From Candidatus Coproplasma stercoravium (GTDB taxonomy: Bacteria; Bacillota; Clostridia; Christensenellales; Borkfalkiaceae): a DNA stretch of 42,680 nucleotides. The position numbers were made by a program, and so were the translations under genes. Location: assembly GCA_018713165.1 (NCBI GenBank), contig DVFR01000038.1, forward strand, positions 1-42,680, written 5' to 3'. The notes under the pieces were generated by a model. It ran no database searches, had not been told where the DNA came from, and was given only the letters and a program-made list of their open reading frames with translations. Shown piece after piece: positions 1 to 7,213 of the stretch. How positions within the stretch are numbered: the stretch's first letter is position 1; every line of letters begins with the position of its first letter.

Positions 1-86
1 GCTCTTATCTTACTAAGCGGAGTTTTTTATGTCAATCTCTCTTAAATCTAAAGTTTTTTTCCACTGGCATAGCCAGTGGTTGTCTC

Positions 87-167
87 AAATAAAGCCTGCC
101 GTAATTTCGGCAGGCTTTATTTGTGGTTAAAGCGTGCAGCGGCGCGGGAGATTCCCGCGCCGCTGCA
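87..167. terminator. Two back-to-back hairpin terminators
   Basis: A perfect 15-bp inverted repeat pairs 87-101 with 108-122 (6-nt loop, A-rich on the left and T-rich on the right), so it can act in both directions. A second GC-rich hairpin pairs 135-149 with 153-167 and is followed by a T-rich run. A third small hairpin, 8 bp with a 3-nt loop, lies at 61-79. Together they probably end a + strand gene that starts left of the window and insulate the XRE gene on the - strand. Confidence 0.75.
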
Positions 168-194
168 TATTTTTATGATATTGTTCACAAAAGA

Positions 195-635
195 TTAGAT
201 TTCCCTGCCGACAAGATAATCCACCGTACAGCCGAAAAATGCTGATATGAGTACGATATTGTCGGCGGAGGGAGTAGTATCGCCACGCAACCAGTTATAA
301 ATTGCCGATTCAGGTATGCCCGTTTGGTCGCGCAGTTCTGATTTCCGTTTATTAAAGTGCTCAAACATATACGCGAATCTATTGGCAAATGGCGGGCTGG
401 GCATAAACTTGTTGGCACGGTTTTCGTCGTCGATGGCGAGCAAAAAGTCGAGCGTACAATTAAAGTAATCGGCAAGTTTAATCAACACATTGAGCGACGG
501 GGCGAAAATGCCTTCGAGATATCTGTTTATCGTATTCCTTTTGCACCCTATTTCTTCTGCAAGTTTTGGCGCATTTATTTCCCTGTCACTCATAAGCTCT
601 GAAAGGCGTTCAGAGAAATTCGACAAAATAAACAT
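195..635 (-). CDS. XRE-family regulator with two tandem HTH domains
   Basis: Predicted DNA-binding regulator of 146 residues made almost entirely of two Cro/C1-type helix-turn-helix domains, about residues 6-66 and 84-143, joined by a short charged linker. The two halves resemble each other: each has a KLAEEIG- or DQTGIPES-like recognition region and ends in a similar FNCTLDFLL / FGCTVDYLV stretch, which suggests an internal duplication. There is no sensor or enzyme domain. The ATG at 635 has an AAAGGG ribosome site about 8 nt upstream. It is divergent from the small gene at 786, and the 150 bp between them hold that gene's promoter plus a 10-bp palindrome (730-739), so it may control that gene. 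The HTH assignment is firm; the target is inference. Confidence 0.85.
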   Translation of the reverse strand: MFILSNFSERLSELMSDREINAPKLAEEIGCKRNTINRYLEGIFAPSLNVLIKLADYFNCTLDFLLAIDDENRANKFMPSPPFANRFAYMFEHFNKRKSELRDQTGIPESAIYNWLRGDTTPSADNIVLISAFFGCTVDYLVGREI

Positions 636-686
636 AAATCAGACCCTTTTCTACAAAATATTATCTGCATAAAAAGGAACAAAAAC

Positions 687-715
687 TTGCGCGCTCCTAA
701 ATATGGTGTTAAAAT
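687..715 (+). promoter_or_regulatory. Promoter of the small gene at 786
   Basis: TTGCGC (687-692), a 17-nt spacer and TAAAAT (710-715) form a sigma-A type promoter. The palindrome AAGCGCGCTT at 730-739 lies just past the expected transcription start and could be an operator for the divergent XRE protein. The operator idea is inference. Confidence 0.5.
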
Positions 716-785
716 ATAAGTACATTAAAAAGCGCGCTTAAAATGAAAAAAAATTAATCGAGGTACGTCAAGGAGATTATTTATC

Positions 786-989
786 ATGGAAAACATTTTT
801 AACGAAAACATTCAGGCGGCACGTGCCGTATTGAATGAAGGTAAAATTACGCCTTTAAGCCTTGCGGAGGAGTTTAAACCTTTATTCGATGACTATTTTG
901 TTTGCAAAACGGATATTTGCACAGAGGGCTTGAAAATAGAATTTTTCAACGGGCAGAAATTTATTCTCTCCGCAAGGGAAGTAAGCTGA
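786..989 (+). CDS. Small protein of unknown function, 67 residues
   Basis: I do not recognise the family. The 67-residue product is soluble-looking and acidic, with no membrane segment or signal, and has two cysteines near residues 40-46. A strong AAGGAG (770-775) sits 10 nt before the ATG, a promoter lies at 687-715, and a perfect terminator follows at 1008-1049, so it is well supported as a single-gene transcript. It is divergent from the tandem-HTH XRE gene, an arrangement typical of a regulator and its target or antagonist. Function cannot be assigned. Confidence 0.7.
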   Translation: MENIFNENIQAARAVLNEGKITPLSLAEEFKPLFDDYFVCKTDICTEGLKIEFFNGQKFILSAREVS

Positions 990-1007
990 AAAAGTAAAAC
1001 AATACAT

Positions 1008-1049
1008 AAAAAGCCGCCGCACGGGGAGCTCCCCGTGCGGCGGCTTTTT
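1008..1049. terminator. Perfect palindromic terminator
   Basis: A 42-nt perfect palindrome pairs 1008-1028 with 1029-1049, has five A on the left and five T on the right, and ends the small gene at 786-989. Confidence 0.85.
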
Positions 1050-1108
1050 GCAATGCGCAGCTGGCAAAATTAAGTATAAAATTATCGGTAAAAATTTATT
1101 TCATACGC

Positions 1109-1172
1109 TTTACTTATGTATTCGGCGGTGATATAATTCGTAACCGAAAAAGGGACGGCAGTTTCTGCCGTC
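1109..1172 (+). promoter_or_regulatory. Promoter and leader hairpin of the first MATE gene
   Basis: TTTACT (1109-1114), 17 nt and TATAAT (1132-1137) form a good promoter. Within the 5' leader an 8-bp hairpin (1154-1161 with 1165-1172, loop TTT) is followed by a T-rich run ending near 1185, which resembles an intrinsic terminator ahead of the gene. Attenuation is possible but unproven. Confidence 0.55.
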
Positions 1173-1225
1173 GCTTAATTTTTTAGCATTTTGCCGAGAT
1201 AAGAAAATTGTGAGAGGATATCGTT

Positions 1226-2746
1226 ATGAAAAATACCGATTTAACCGTAGGCAAGCCCTTTAAGGTGCTTCTTTTATACATATTGCCCCTGTTCGGCAGC
1301 GCCGTATTTCAGCAGCTCTATACGCTCGCCGATACGATAATCGCGGGCAAATTCGCGGGGGCCACCGCGCTCACGGCAATCGGCGCGTCCAATTCTATCG
1401 TCAATATCCTTATGGCAATCGCCCTCGGCGCAAACGCGGGCTGTGCGGTGCTCGCCTCAAGGCTCTTCGGCGCAAAGAACAATTCTGGCGTAAAAACGGC
1501 GGTGTTCACCGCGCTGATATCGTTCACCGTACTCTCCGTCGTGCTCCTCGTCGTCGGCGTGGTAAGCTGCGAACCACTTCTTTCCGCGCTCAAAACTCCC
1601 GAGGAGGCGCTGGATGAAAGCGTAACTTACCTCAATATCTATTATTACGGTCTGCCCTTTCTCATCTTGTATAATCTCGGCACGGGTATCTTTTCAGCTC
1701 TCGGCGACAGCCGTACGCCCTTTATTTTCCTCGTCATTTCGTCGGTGAGCAACATCGTGCTCGACATCGTAATGGTGCGCCCGTGGGGCGTTGCGGGTGT
1801 GGCGTGGGCGACCTTCATCGCGCAGGGCGCGGCGTGCATACTCACGCTCATATTCGTATTTTTAAGGCTGCGCAAGCTGCCCTCCGATGAAAAGCCGCGC
1901 GCGTTCGTCCCTTCGGTGTTAAAAACGCTGCTCATACTCGCCCTCCCCGTAATGCTTCAGAACAGTTTCGTTTCGGTGGGCAACCTCGTCATACAGATAC
2001 GCATCAACGAACTTGCAAACGTGCAGGGGCTGGGAATTACCGACGGTTTCACCGCGGGCGTAAAACTTATCGTGTTCTGCACCACCTGCTTCTGTACGTG
2101 CGCCAACGGGCTTACCAACTTCGTTTCGCAGTGCTACGGCGCGGGCAAATATGCGCGCATACAGGAGGGCTTTAAGGCGGCGCTCGTCATCTCCACGATA
2201 ATGACGGCGGTGTTCGTCGCCGTATGCGAAATTTTCCCCCGCCAGCTCGTCGAACTCTTCATGTCCGCCGACGGCGATATCGCGCTCGCCGTCGACAGCG
2301 GCTCGCAGTACGTGGCGATAGTCGCGCCCTTCTTCCTGATAGTAAACGTAAAGGTCGTCGCCGACGACGCCGTGCGCGGCTCGGGCGGCAACCTCGGCTT
2401 TACCATAAGCACCTTTACCGACCTCATTCTGCGCGTGGCTCTCGTGTTCATTCTCACCATTCCGCTCGGGTTTGCGGGCGTCGGCTGGGCGTGGGCTATC
2501 GGCTGGACTCTCGGCGCGTTCGTCGCGCTCGCCTTCTACTTCAATATCCCCTGCCTCAAAAAACTCAGGAGGGAGAAGAGGGGCTCCGCCCACGAATTCG
2601 CCCGCGCATATGCCGCAAACGCCGAGGGTATCGGCAGCGCAGACGCCGCGGTATCCGCCGAAGGCAGTGCAGTCGCCGCACAATCCGTGCAGGCCGTGCC
2701 TGCGGAGGGTGAAAAAATGACCGAAAATTCGCAAAAAGCCGATTGA
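1226..2746 (+). CDS. MATE-family multidrug/toxin efflux protein
   Basis: Integral membrane exporter of the MATE (NorM/DinF) superfamily, expected to move cationic or other small molecules outward using a sodium or proton gradient. The 506-residue protein has about 12 hydrophobic segments and the family N-terminus (a PLFGSAVFQQLYTLADTIIAGKF-type stretch near residues 22-45, with conserved Gln-Leu and Asp). MATE proteins usually have about 450 residues; the extra length is a C-terminal tail of some 60 residues rich in Ala, Glu and Ser that looks disordered. Its own promoter and leader hairpin are upstream and a terminator follows at 2785-2821, so it is transcribed alone. The substrate cannot be read from sequence. 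Confidence 0.9.
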   Translation: MKNTDLTVGKPFKVLLLYILPLFGSAVFQQLYTLADTIIAGKFAGATALTAIGASNSIVNILMAIALGANAGCAVLASRLFGAKNNSGVKTAVFTALISFTVLSVVLLVVGVVSCEPLLSALKTPEEALDESVTYLNIYYYGLPFLILYNLGTGIFSALGDSRTPFIFLVISSVSNIVLDIVMVRPWGVAGVAWATFIAQGAACILTLIFVFLRLRKLPSDEKPRAFVPSVLKTLLILALPVMLQNSFVSVGNLVIQIRINELANVQGLGITDGFTAGVKLIVFCTTCFCTCANGLTNFVSQCYGAGKYARIQEGFKAALVISTIMTAVFVAVCEIFPRQLVELFMSADGDIALAVDSGSQYVAIVAPFFLIVNVKVVADDAVRGSGGNLGFTISTFTDLILRVALVFILTIPLGFAGVGWAWAIGWTLGAFVALAFYFNIPCLKKLRREKRGSAHEFARAYAANAEGIGSADAAVSAEGSAVAAQSVQAVPAEGEKMTENSQKAD

Positions 2747-2784
2747 AATTTTAAATAAAGACGGCTTGATTTCTATGAAAACAG

Positions 2785-2821
2785 ATGCGCGGGCAGAAAA
2801 ACTCTGCCCGCGCATTTTTTT
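2785..2821 (+). terminator. Terminator of the first MATE gene
   Basis: A 13-bp GC-rich stem (2785-2797 with 2803-2815) is followed directly by six T. Confidence 0.85.
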
Positions 2822-2864
2822 AATTTTTCCGCCCCGTAATTTATGTAAAAATTATGCGTGGACG

Positions 2865-2893
2865 TTGCATTTGCGGCGCCGAGGTAGTATAAT
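2865..2893 (+). promoter_or_regulatory. Promoter of the kinase-GNAT pair
   Basis: TTGCAT (2865-2870), a 17-nt spacer and TATAAT (2888-2893), about 47 nt before the proposed CTG start at 2940. Confidence 0.65.
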
Positions 2894-2939
2894 CGGAAAA
2901 AGATATTCAAAATAATTCGGATAAAAAGGAGGAACGGTT

Positions 2940-3434
2940 CTGAAAACGCTGTATTTTATCGGCGGGGCGATGGGCGTCGGCAAGACGGCGACCTCGCGCG
3001 AGCTTAAAAAATTGCTCCCGTCCTGCGTACTGCTCGACGGCGACAACGTGTGGGATATGGAGCCGTTCGTCGTCAACGACGATACAAAAAAGTGCGTTAT
3101 TTCCAACATAGTTGCCTGTCTTTCCAACTTTCTGGCGTGCCCGCAGTTTAAAAATATAATTTTCTGCTGGGTGCTCCATAAAAGGGAGATTGCCGAAGAA
3201 ATTCTCGCGCGGCTGAACCTTGAAGGCGTGCGCGTCGTGCAGATTTCGCTGATTTGTTCGGAACATACCCTTTTAAAGCGGCTGGAAGGGGATATCTCCG
3301 CGGGACTGCGCAAAAGGGACGTTTGCGCCCGCGCCGCCGCATACCTTCCGCTGTATGCCGCCCTGCCTGCGATAAAGGTGGAGACCGACAGGCTGACCCC
3401 GCGCCAGGCGGCGGAGGTCATCGCCGGACTTTGA
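2940..3434 (+). CDS. P-loop nucleotide kinase-like protein, apparent CTG start
   Basis: Small P-loop NTPase of 164 residues, probably a kinase or related phosphotransferase of unknown substrate. The Walker A motif GGAMGVGKT lies at residues 8-16, followed by a DGDNVW stretch (about 37-42) of the kind found in zeta-toxin and adenylylsulfate/gluconate-kinase-like proteins. The first ATG in frame (2970) falls inside Walker A and would destroy it, so the start must be earlier. AAGGAGG at 2926-2932 is 7 nt before a CTG at 2940, and no ATG, GTG or TTG in this frame fits. The GNAT gene follows at 12 nt, so the two are probably co-transcribed. The fold is firm, the start fairly sure, the substrate unknown. 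Confidence 0.75.
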   Translation: MKTLYFIGGAMGVGKTATSRELKKLLPSCVLLDGDNVWDMEPFVVNDDTKKCVISNIVACLSNFLACPQFKNIIFCWVLHKREIAEEILARLNLEGVRVVQISLICSEHTLLKRLEGDISAGLRKRDVCARAAAYLPLYAALPAIKVETDRLTPRQAAEVIAGL

Positions 3435-3445
3435 GGTGCAACGCT

Positions 3446-3943
3446 ATGCTTATAAGAGAGTACCGCGCGGACGACCTGCCGCGCATCATAGAGATATTTG
3501 AAGATACGGTAAACACAGTCTGCCGCGCCGACTACACCCCCATACAGATATCGGCGTGGCTGGGCGCCGATTATTCGGGCTGGGACAGGCGGTACCGCGA
3601 AAGTTTTACGCTCGTCGCCGTGGCGGAGGGGGAGATTGTCGCGTTCGGCAATATGGTTGCGGACGCGGCGGCTTGCGGACGCGTCTGCGGCGGGCATACG
3701 CTCGGCTCAGGCGACGGCTATCTCGATATGCTCTACACGGCAAAAAATTACCTGCGCCGCGGCGTCGCCTCGGCGCTCTGCAAAGAGCTGGAAAAAGCCG
3801 TTCGCGGCGACATATATGCCGACGTATCCAAAACTGCGCTGCCGTTTTTCCTTGCGCGCGGGTATGAAATTATAACGCCGCAGCAGGTAACCCGCCGCGG
3901 CGTAAAAATAGGCAATTTCGCCTGCGTAAAGCGGCGGACATAA
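3446..3943 (+). CDS. GNAT-family N-acetyltransferase
   Basis: Acetyl-CoA dependent acetyltransferase of about 165 residues. It opens with the usual MLIREYRADDLPRI-type strand and helix, then a VAVAEGEIVAFGNM strand pair, and carries the acetyl-CoA loop as LRRGVASALCKELE (about residues 95-108), matching the R/Q-x-x-G-x-G/A pattern. The C-terminal FFLARGYE motif is also typical. The reading frame stays open upstream to 3254, but the ATG at 3446 has a GAGGTG site that overlaps the stop of the kinase-like gene and gives a normal family length. It forms a two-gene unit with the preceding gene. The acceptor substrate is unknown. Confidence 0.85.
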   Translation: MLIREYRADDLPRIIEIFEDTVNTVCRADYTPIQISAWLGADYSGWDRRYRESFTLVAVAEGEIVAFGNMVADAAACGRVCGGHTLGSGDGYLDMLYTAKNYLRRGVASALCKELEKAVRGDIYADVSKTALPFFLARGYEIITPQQVTRRGVKIGNFACVKRRT

Positions 3944-3948
3944 AGAGC

Positions 3949-4039
3949 GATGAGCCGCCTGCGGCGGCGTGATGGGTGGTGAGTAGCCCTGCGGGCTACG
4001 TGATGAGTGGTGAGTAGCCCTGCGGGCTACGTGGTGAGT
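3949..4039 (+). repeat. Three tandem ~31-bp stem-loop units
   Basis: Units at 3949-3977, 3978-4008 and 4009-4039 share the frame GATGAGT/GTGAGT, stem, CTGC loop, stem, GTGATG. Units 2 and 3 carry the stem GTAGCC/GGGCTAC and unit 1 carries GCCGC/GGCGGC, so the stem differs while pairing is kept. It lies just after the GNAT stop. Confidence 0.8.
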
Positions 4040-4140
4040 GTAAACCCTTTCGCCTCACTTTCACTTTGTTCCCGTTCGGCACCTCCCCTTAAAAAGTGGA
4101 GGCTCCATTATGGAATTAATTTTTTAAATAATTTATGTCG

Positions 4141-4351
4141 CAAGGCGAATTTAGTTAACCATCGCCGCAGTAAAATACAGCGCGGTAGCCCGCGCGTTAA
4201 GCATTTTACAAGGAATAAATTATTGCTATAACTAATTTAAAATAAATAATGCCGAAAAAAACAAGCCCGAATTTAGTTCGGGCGTTAAGTGTTTTTACGA
4301 CTTCCCGTACCTCACGGCAAAGATTTTTGCGTAGCGAAAAGATTTGCGTGA
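4141..4351 (+). repeat. Composite structured repeat II, copy 1
   Basis: This 211-bp element fills most of the gap between the GNAT gene and the araC-like gene. In order: a GCAAGGCG...CGCCGCAG hairpin, two-stem module M1 (4170-4209), an A/T-rich linker, two-stem module M3 (4257-4296), and a 40-bp TCACG...CGTGA palindrome (4312-4351). The second copy is at 13081-13280 with the same order. The palindrome ends 7 bp from the 3' end of the convergent AraC gene, so this copy cannot be that gene's leader. Confidence 0.75.
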
Positions 4352-4358
4352 ACTTTTT

Positions 4359-5192
4359 TCACTTCCTGTATTTCGACGGCGTTACTCCGTACTTCTTTTT
4401 GAACGCGTCTTTAAAATAGTTGCCGTCGGAAAAGCCGCAGCGCAGCGCTATTTCGGTTACGGTGTCTTTGGTGGAAACAAGCTCCAGCGCCGCGTGCTGC
4501 AATCTTATAAAGGCGAGGTATTCGTGCACGCCCAGCCCGGCCGCCTCCCTGAATTTTTTGGTGAGGTAGTTGGCGCTGTACCCGGCCACGGCGGCAACGT
4601 CGGCCGCGGTTATGTTTTCGGCGTAATTTTCGCTTATAAACTGCGCCGCGCGCACTATCGGCAGATCGGTGGTGTGTATGTCTGCGGGCAGTTCGCTCAA
4701 AAAGTTGCATTCGCGGCTGCACAAAAGCAGCAGTTCGGCAAGCAGCGTCCGCATCATCGGCGCCGTGCGCGCGTCGTCTATCTTCTCTTCGCGCACCATG
4801 CGCGATATCAGCGTTTCGAACTGTGCGCGGTATGCCTCTGGCACGCGGAATATGCGCACCCCGTCAAAAAAAGCCGCGCCGTGCGGCATGGCAGCCGCTA
4901 TATCGCCGGCTATGTCACCCGTGCGGAAAAATACGTTGCTCCGCTTGCATGCCGACCGGGTGTAGCGGGTGTAGTGGAACACCTGCGGCGGAATAAACAA
5001 AAAGTCGCCGGTGTGCAGTTCGTACATGTTGTTGTCTATAAAAAAGCTACCCTCGCCGTTCTCTATGTAAAACAGTTCGCAGTGGGGGTGGCAGTGCGGC
5101 GCCGCCATAACGAATCCGGTTTTGTTCAGCCTGCTGTCGGCATGAATGCGGTCTAACATGCGCACGACTGTGCGCGATTGCGTCTGATCCAT
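4359..5192 (-). CDS. AraC-family transcriptional regulator, cupin sensor
   Basis: Regulator of 277 residues. An N-terminal cupin-like sensing domain (about residues 25-100, with an HCHPHCELFYIENGEG-type strand and HTGDFLFIPP) precedes a C-terminal pair of AraC helix-turn-helix motifs (about residues 175-277, ending in the typical CGFSDGNYFKDAFKKKYG and VTPSKYR). Such proteins usually sense a sugar or metabolite. The ATG at 5192 has GAGGCG upstream. It is divergent from the second MATE gene across 123 bp and lies about 2 kb before the uronate genes. No other regulator is found inside the uronate region, so this protein is a candidate controller, but that is only inference. Confidence 0.88.
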   Translation of the reverse strand: MDQTQSRTVVRMLDRIHADSRLNKTGFVMAAPHCHPHCELFYIENGEGSFFIDNNMYELHTGDFLFIPPQVFHYTRYTRSACKRSNVFFRTGDIAGDIAAAMPHGAAFFDGVRIFRVPEAYRAQFETLISRMVREEKIDDARTAPMMRTLLAELLLLCSRECNFLSELPADIHTTDLPIVRAAQFISENYAENITAADVAAVAGYSANYLTKKFREAAGLGVHEYLAFIRLQHAALELVSTKDTVTEIALRCGFSDGNYFKDAFKKKYGVTPSKYRK

Positions 5193-5315
5193 TTTTGCGC
5201 CTCGTTTTTGTGTTGAAAAATCAGTACTTTTTAATAATTATAGCGCTTAATCGGTAGAAAATCAAGAAAAACTGTTGTAAAATAGTTAGGCAAATCAAAG
5301 AAAAGAGGTATTAAG

Positions 5316-6917
5316 GTGCAAACGGTAGCAACGGCAAAAAAGCAGAAAAAGAAATATACGCTCTTTACGGGCAAACAGCTCCTGTGGCTGATTGCGCCCA
5401 TAGTCATAGAGTCGATATTTTCAACTTCGCTCGGCTTTTTCGATTCGGCCATGGTCTCGCGCATAGACCCTGCGGGCAACGCGGGCATCGCCGTCTCCAA
5501 CGTAGACCAGATAAACAATCTGATAATACAGCTGTTTTCGGCCTTTGCAACGGGCGGCGCCATAGTCACCAGCCAGTACCTCGGCGCGCGCGACTACGAC
5601 AACGCCAACAAGAGCGCCCGTCAGATGGTCATGCTCGTGCTCCTCATATCGCTCGGCATAGCCGTCGTCTGCCTCATTCTCAACGCGCCCCTTCTCGACC
5701 TCTTTTTCAGCGACGTAAAGGCGGAGAGCCCGGCAACCTACCAATATGAGCGCGACTATTTTTACATAACGGCTGCCTCATTTCCGTTCATAGGTCTGTT
5801 CAACGGCTGTGCCGCGTTGTTGCGCGCCCAGCGCAAGAGTGTGTTTACAATGGTTTCGGCGGGCATAAGCTGCGTCGTGAACATCGGCCTCAACGCGCTG
5901 TTCATATGGGGATTCAACATGGAGGTGCAGGGCGCCGCGCTCGCAACGCTCATAGCGCGCGCCATTCCCGCAATATATATGTTTTTGCTACTCTCCAAAA
6001 AGAGTTACGTAGTGCACATCGGTGTGCTCGACTTTTTCAAACACTTCATTTTGTTGCATTTCGACGGCAAAATGATAAAAAAGATACTGTATATAGGCAT
6101 TCCCAGCGGCATAGAGAGTTGCCTTTTCCAGCTTGGCAAGCTGCTGACTTTCCGCTTTGTAAGCGCGGGCTGCTACTTTGAAAAACAGCTCATAAACGGC
6201 GTGTGGGAGGATGTCAACCTGCAGGCCAACGCCAACTCCATAGCCAACGGCATAAACAACTATGCCTCCGTCGTCGGCGGCGGCATAGGCACCGCCAGCC
6301 TCACGGTAATAGGCCAGGCGGTCGGCGCGGGCGATACCGACCAGGTAAAGTACTACATAAAAAAGATGTTTGTCATTTCGTATATAGCAAACGCAATAGC
6401 CGTGACAATGTTCATGGCCACCGCGCAGTGGGTGATGCTCATATACGACTATCCCGAAGAAGCTTACGACATAGCCCTCAAATGCCTGTGGCTGTGCCTC
6501 TCGTTCCAGTTCTTCACCTATCCGCTCTCCTTCACCACGCCAGCCATATTAAAGGCCACGTCGGATGTAAAATACGTAATGTTTGCGGCGATATTCTCCA
6601 TGATAGTGTTGCGCGTGGGCGTGTGCTTCGTGCTTGTGGACGATACGCTGACGCCGCTCTTTGAAAGCCTCTTCGGCTTCAAGTTCGAGCTCGGCGCCTT
6701 CGGCTTCTGGATAGCCATGTGCGCCGACTGGGTGGGCAGGTCGGTGCTCTTTGTGTCCCGTCTTTTAACGGGCAGGTGGAAAAAGGCCTCCGGCCTTATG
6801 GAGGAAGAGCCCGCCGACAGAATGAGCCGCCACGCCCTCAAACAGCGCACCCGCCGCGGCAAAAAGATAGAATATTTGCCGTACAGCAAAAAGCACGCGA
6901 TAAAATTTTCAAGATAA
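5316..6917 (+). CDS. Second MATE-family efflux protein
   Basis: Membrane exporter of 533 residues with about 12 hydrophobic helices. After a lysine-rich N-terminus comes the MATE signature region (TGKQLLWLIAPIVIESIFST then FFDSAMVSRIDPAG, about residues 16-52) and, in the second half, a matching GNIG-like GAFGFWIAMCADW segment. It begins at GTG (5316) with AGAGG 7 nt before it. It differs clearly from the MATE protein at 1226, so they are not recent duplicates. The C-terminal 40 residues are basic. It shares its upstream region with the divergent AraC regulator, which may control it. Substrate unknown. Confidence 0.88.
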   Translation: MQTVATAKKQKKKYTLFTGKQLLWLIAPIVIESIFSTSLGFFDSAMVSRIDPAGNAGIAVSNVDQINNLIIQLFSAFATGGAIVTSQYLGARDYDNANKSARQMVMLVLLISLGIAVVCLILNAPLLDLFFSDVKAESPATYQYERDYFYITAASFPFIGLFNGCAALLRAQRKSVFTMVSAGISCVVNIGLNALFIWGFNMEVQGAALATLIARAIPAIYMFLLLSKKSYVVHIGVLDFFKHFILLHFDGKMIKKILYIGIPSGIESCLFQLGKLLTFRFVSAGCYFEKQLINGVWEDVNLQANANSIANGINNYASVVGGGIGTASLTVIGQAVGAGDTDQVKYYIKKMFVISYIANAIAVTMFMATAQWVMLIYDYPEEAYDIALKCLWLCLSFQFFTYPLSFTTPAILKATSDVKYVMFAAIFSMIVLRVGVCFVLVDDTLTPLFESLFGFKFELGAFGFWIAMCADWVGRSVLFVSRLLTGRWKKASGLMEEEPADRMSRHALKQRTRRGKKIEYLPYSKKHAIKFSR

Positions 6918-7029
6918 AATTATTTTCGCGCCCGCCGCCTTTACAAGCGGCGGGCGCGGTGATATAATCGGTATAGCGGCAAGGCGTTGCGGACAAAAAG
7001 ATTTTGGCGAAAGTAAAATAATTAACGTC

Positions 7030-7198
7030 GCAAGGCGGCTGTGCCGCCGCAGCAGGACCCGATTTGCGCATACCTGCGCCTGAGCAGGGTGAATTGCCAC
7101 GATTACATAATTGAGGGCCCTGAGAATCGTGGCAAGAGGGGCAGAGCCCCTCAAACTCACGAAAAATTTAGTGCGCGGCCCGCGCGAAATTTTTGTGA
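7030..7198 (+). repeat. Composite structured repeat I, copy A
   Basis: A 169-bp element ending 15 nt before the deacetylase start codon. Stems: 7034-7039/7043-7048 (GGCGGC), 7073-7077/7084-7088, 7096-7104/7125-7133 (GCCACGATT with AATCGTGGC), 7136-7142/7146-7152 (GAGGGGC) and the 42-bp TCACG...GTGA palindrome 7157-7198. Copies B (13299-13468) and C (10844-11014) have the same layout with matched changes in the stems. Confidence 0.8.
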
Positions 7199-7213
7199 AT
7201 CAAGGAGTTTTTT

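Noticed and set aside
30-131. Short frame of about 33 codons starting ATG at 30
   Set aside because: It runs straight through two hairpins of the terminator region and has no good ribosome site, so it is more likely untranslated DNA.
1919-2815. Long open frame on the - strand opposite the first MATE gene
   Set aside because: It is a frame shadow of the GC-rich MATE gene: no membrane or domain pattern, no ribosome site, and it reads through that gene's terminator.
3254-3445. Upstream extension of the GNAT gene
   Set aside because: It overlaps the kinase-like gene in another frame and is rich in Arg and Gly as expected from a shadow; the ATG at 3446 has a ribosome site and gives normal length.
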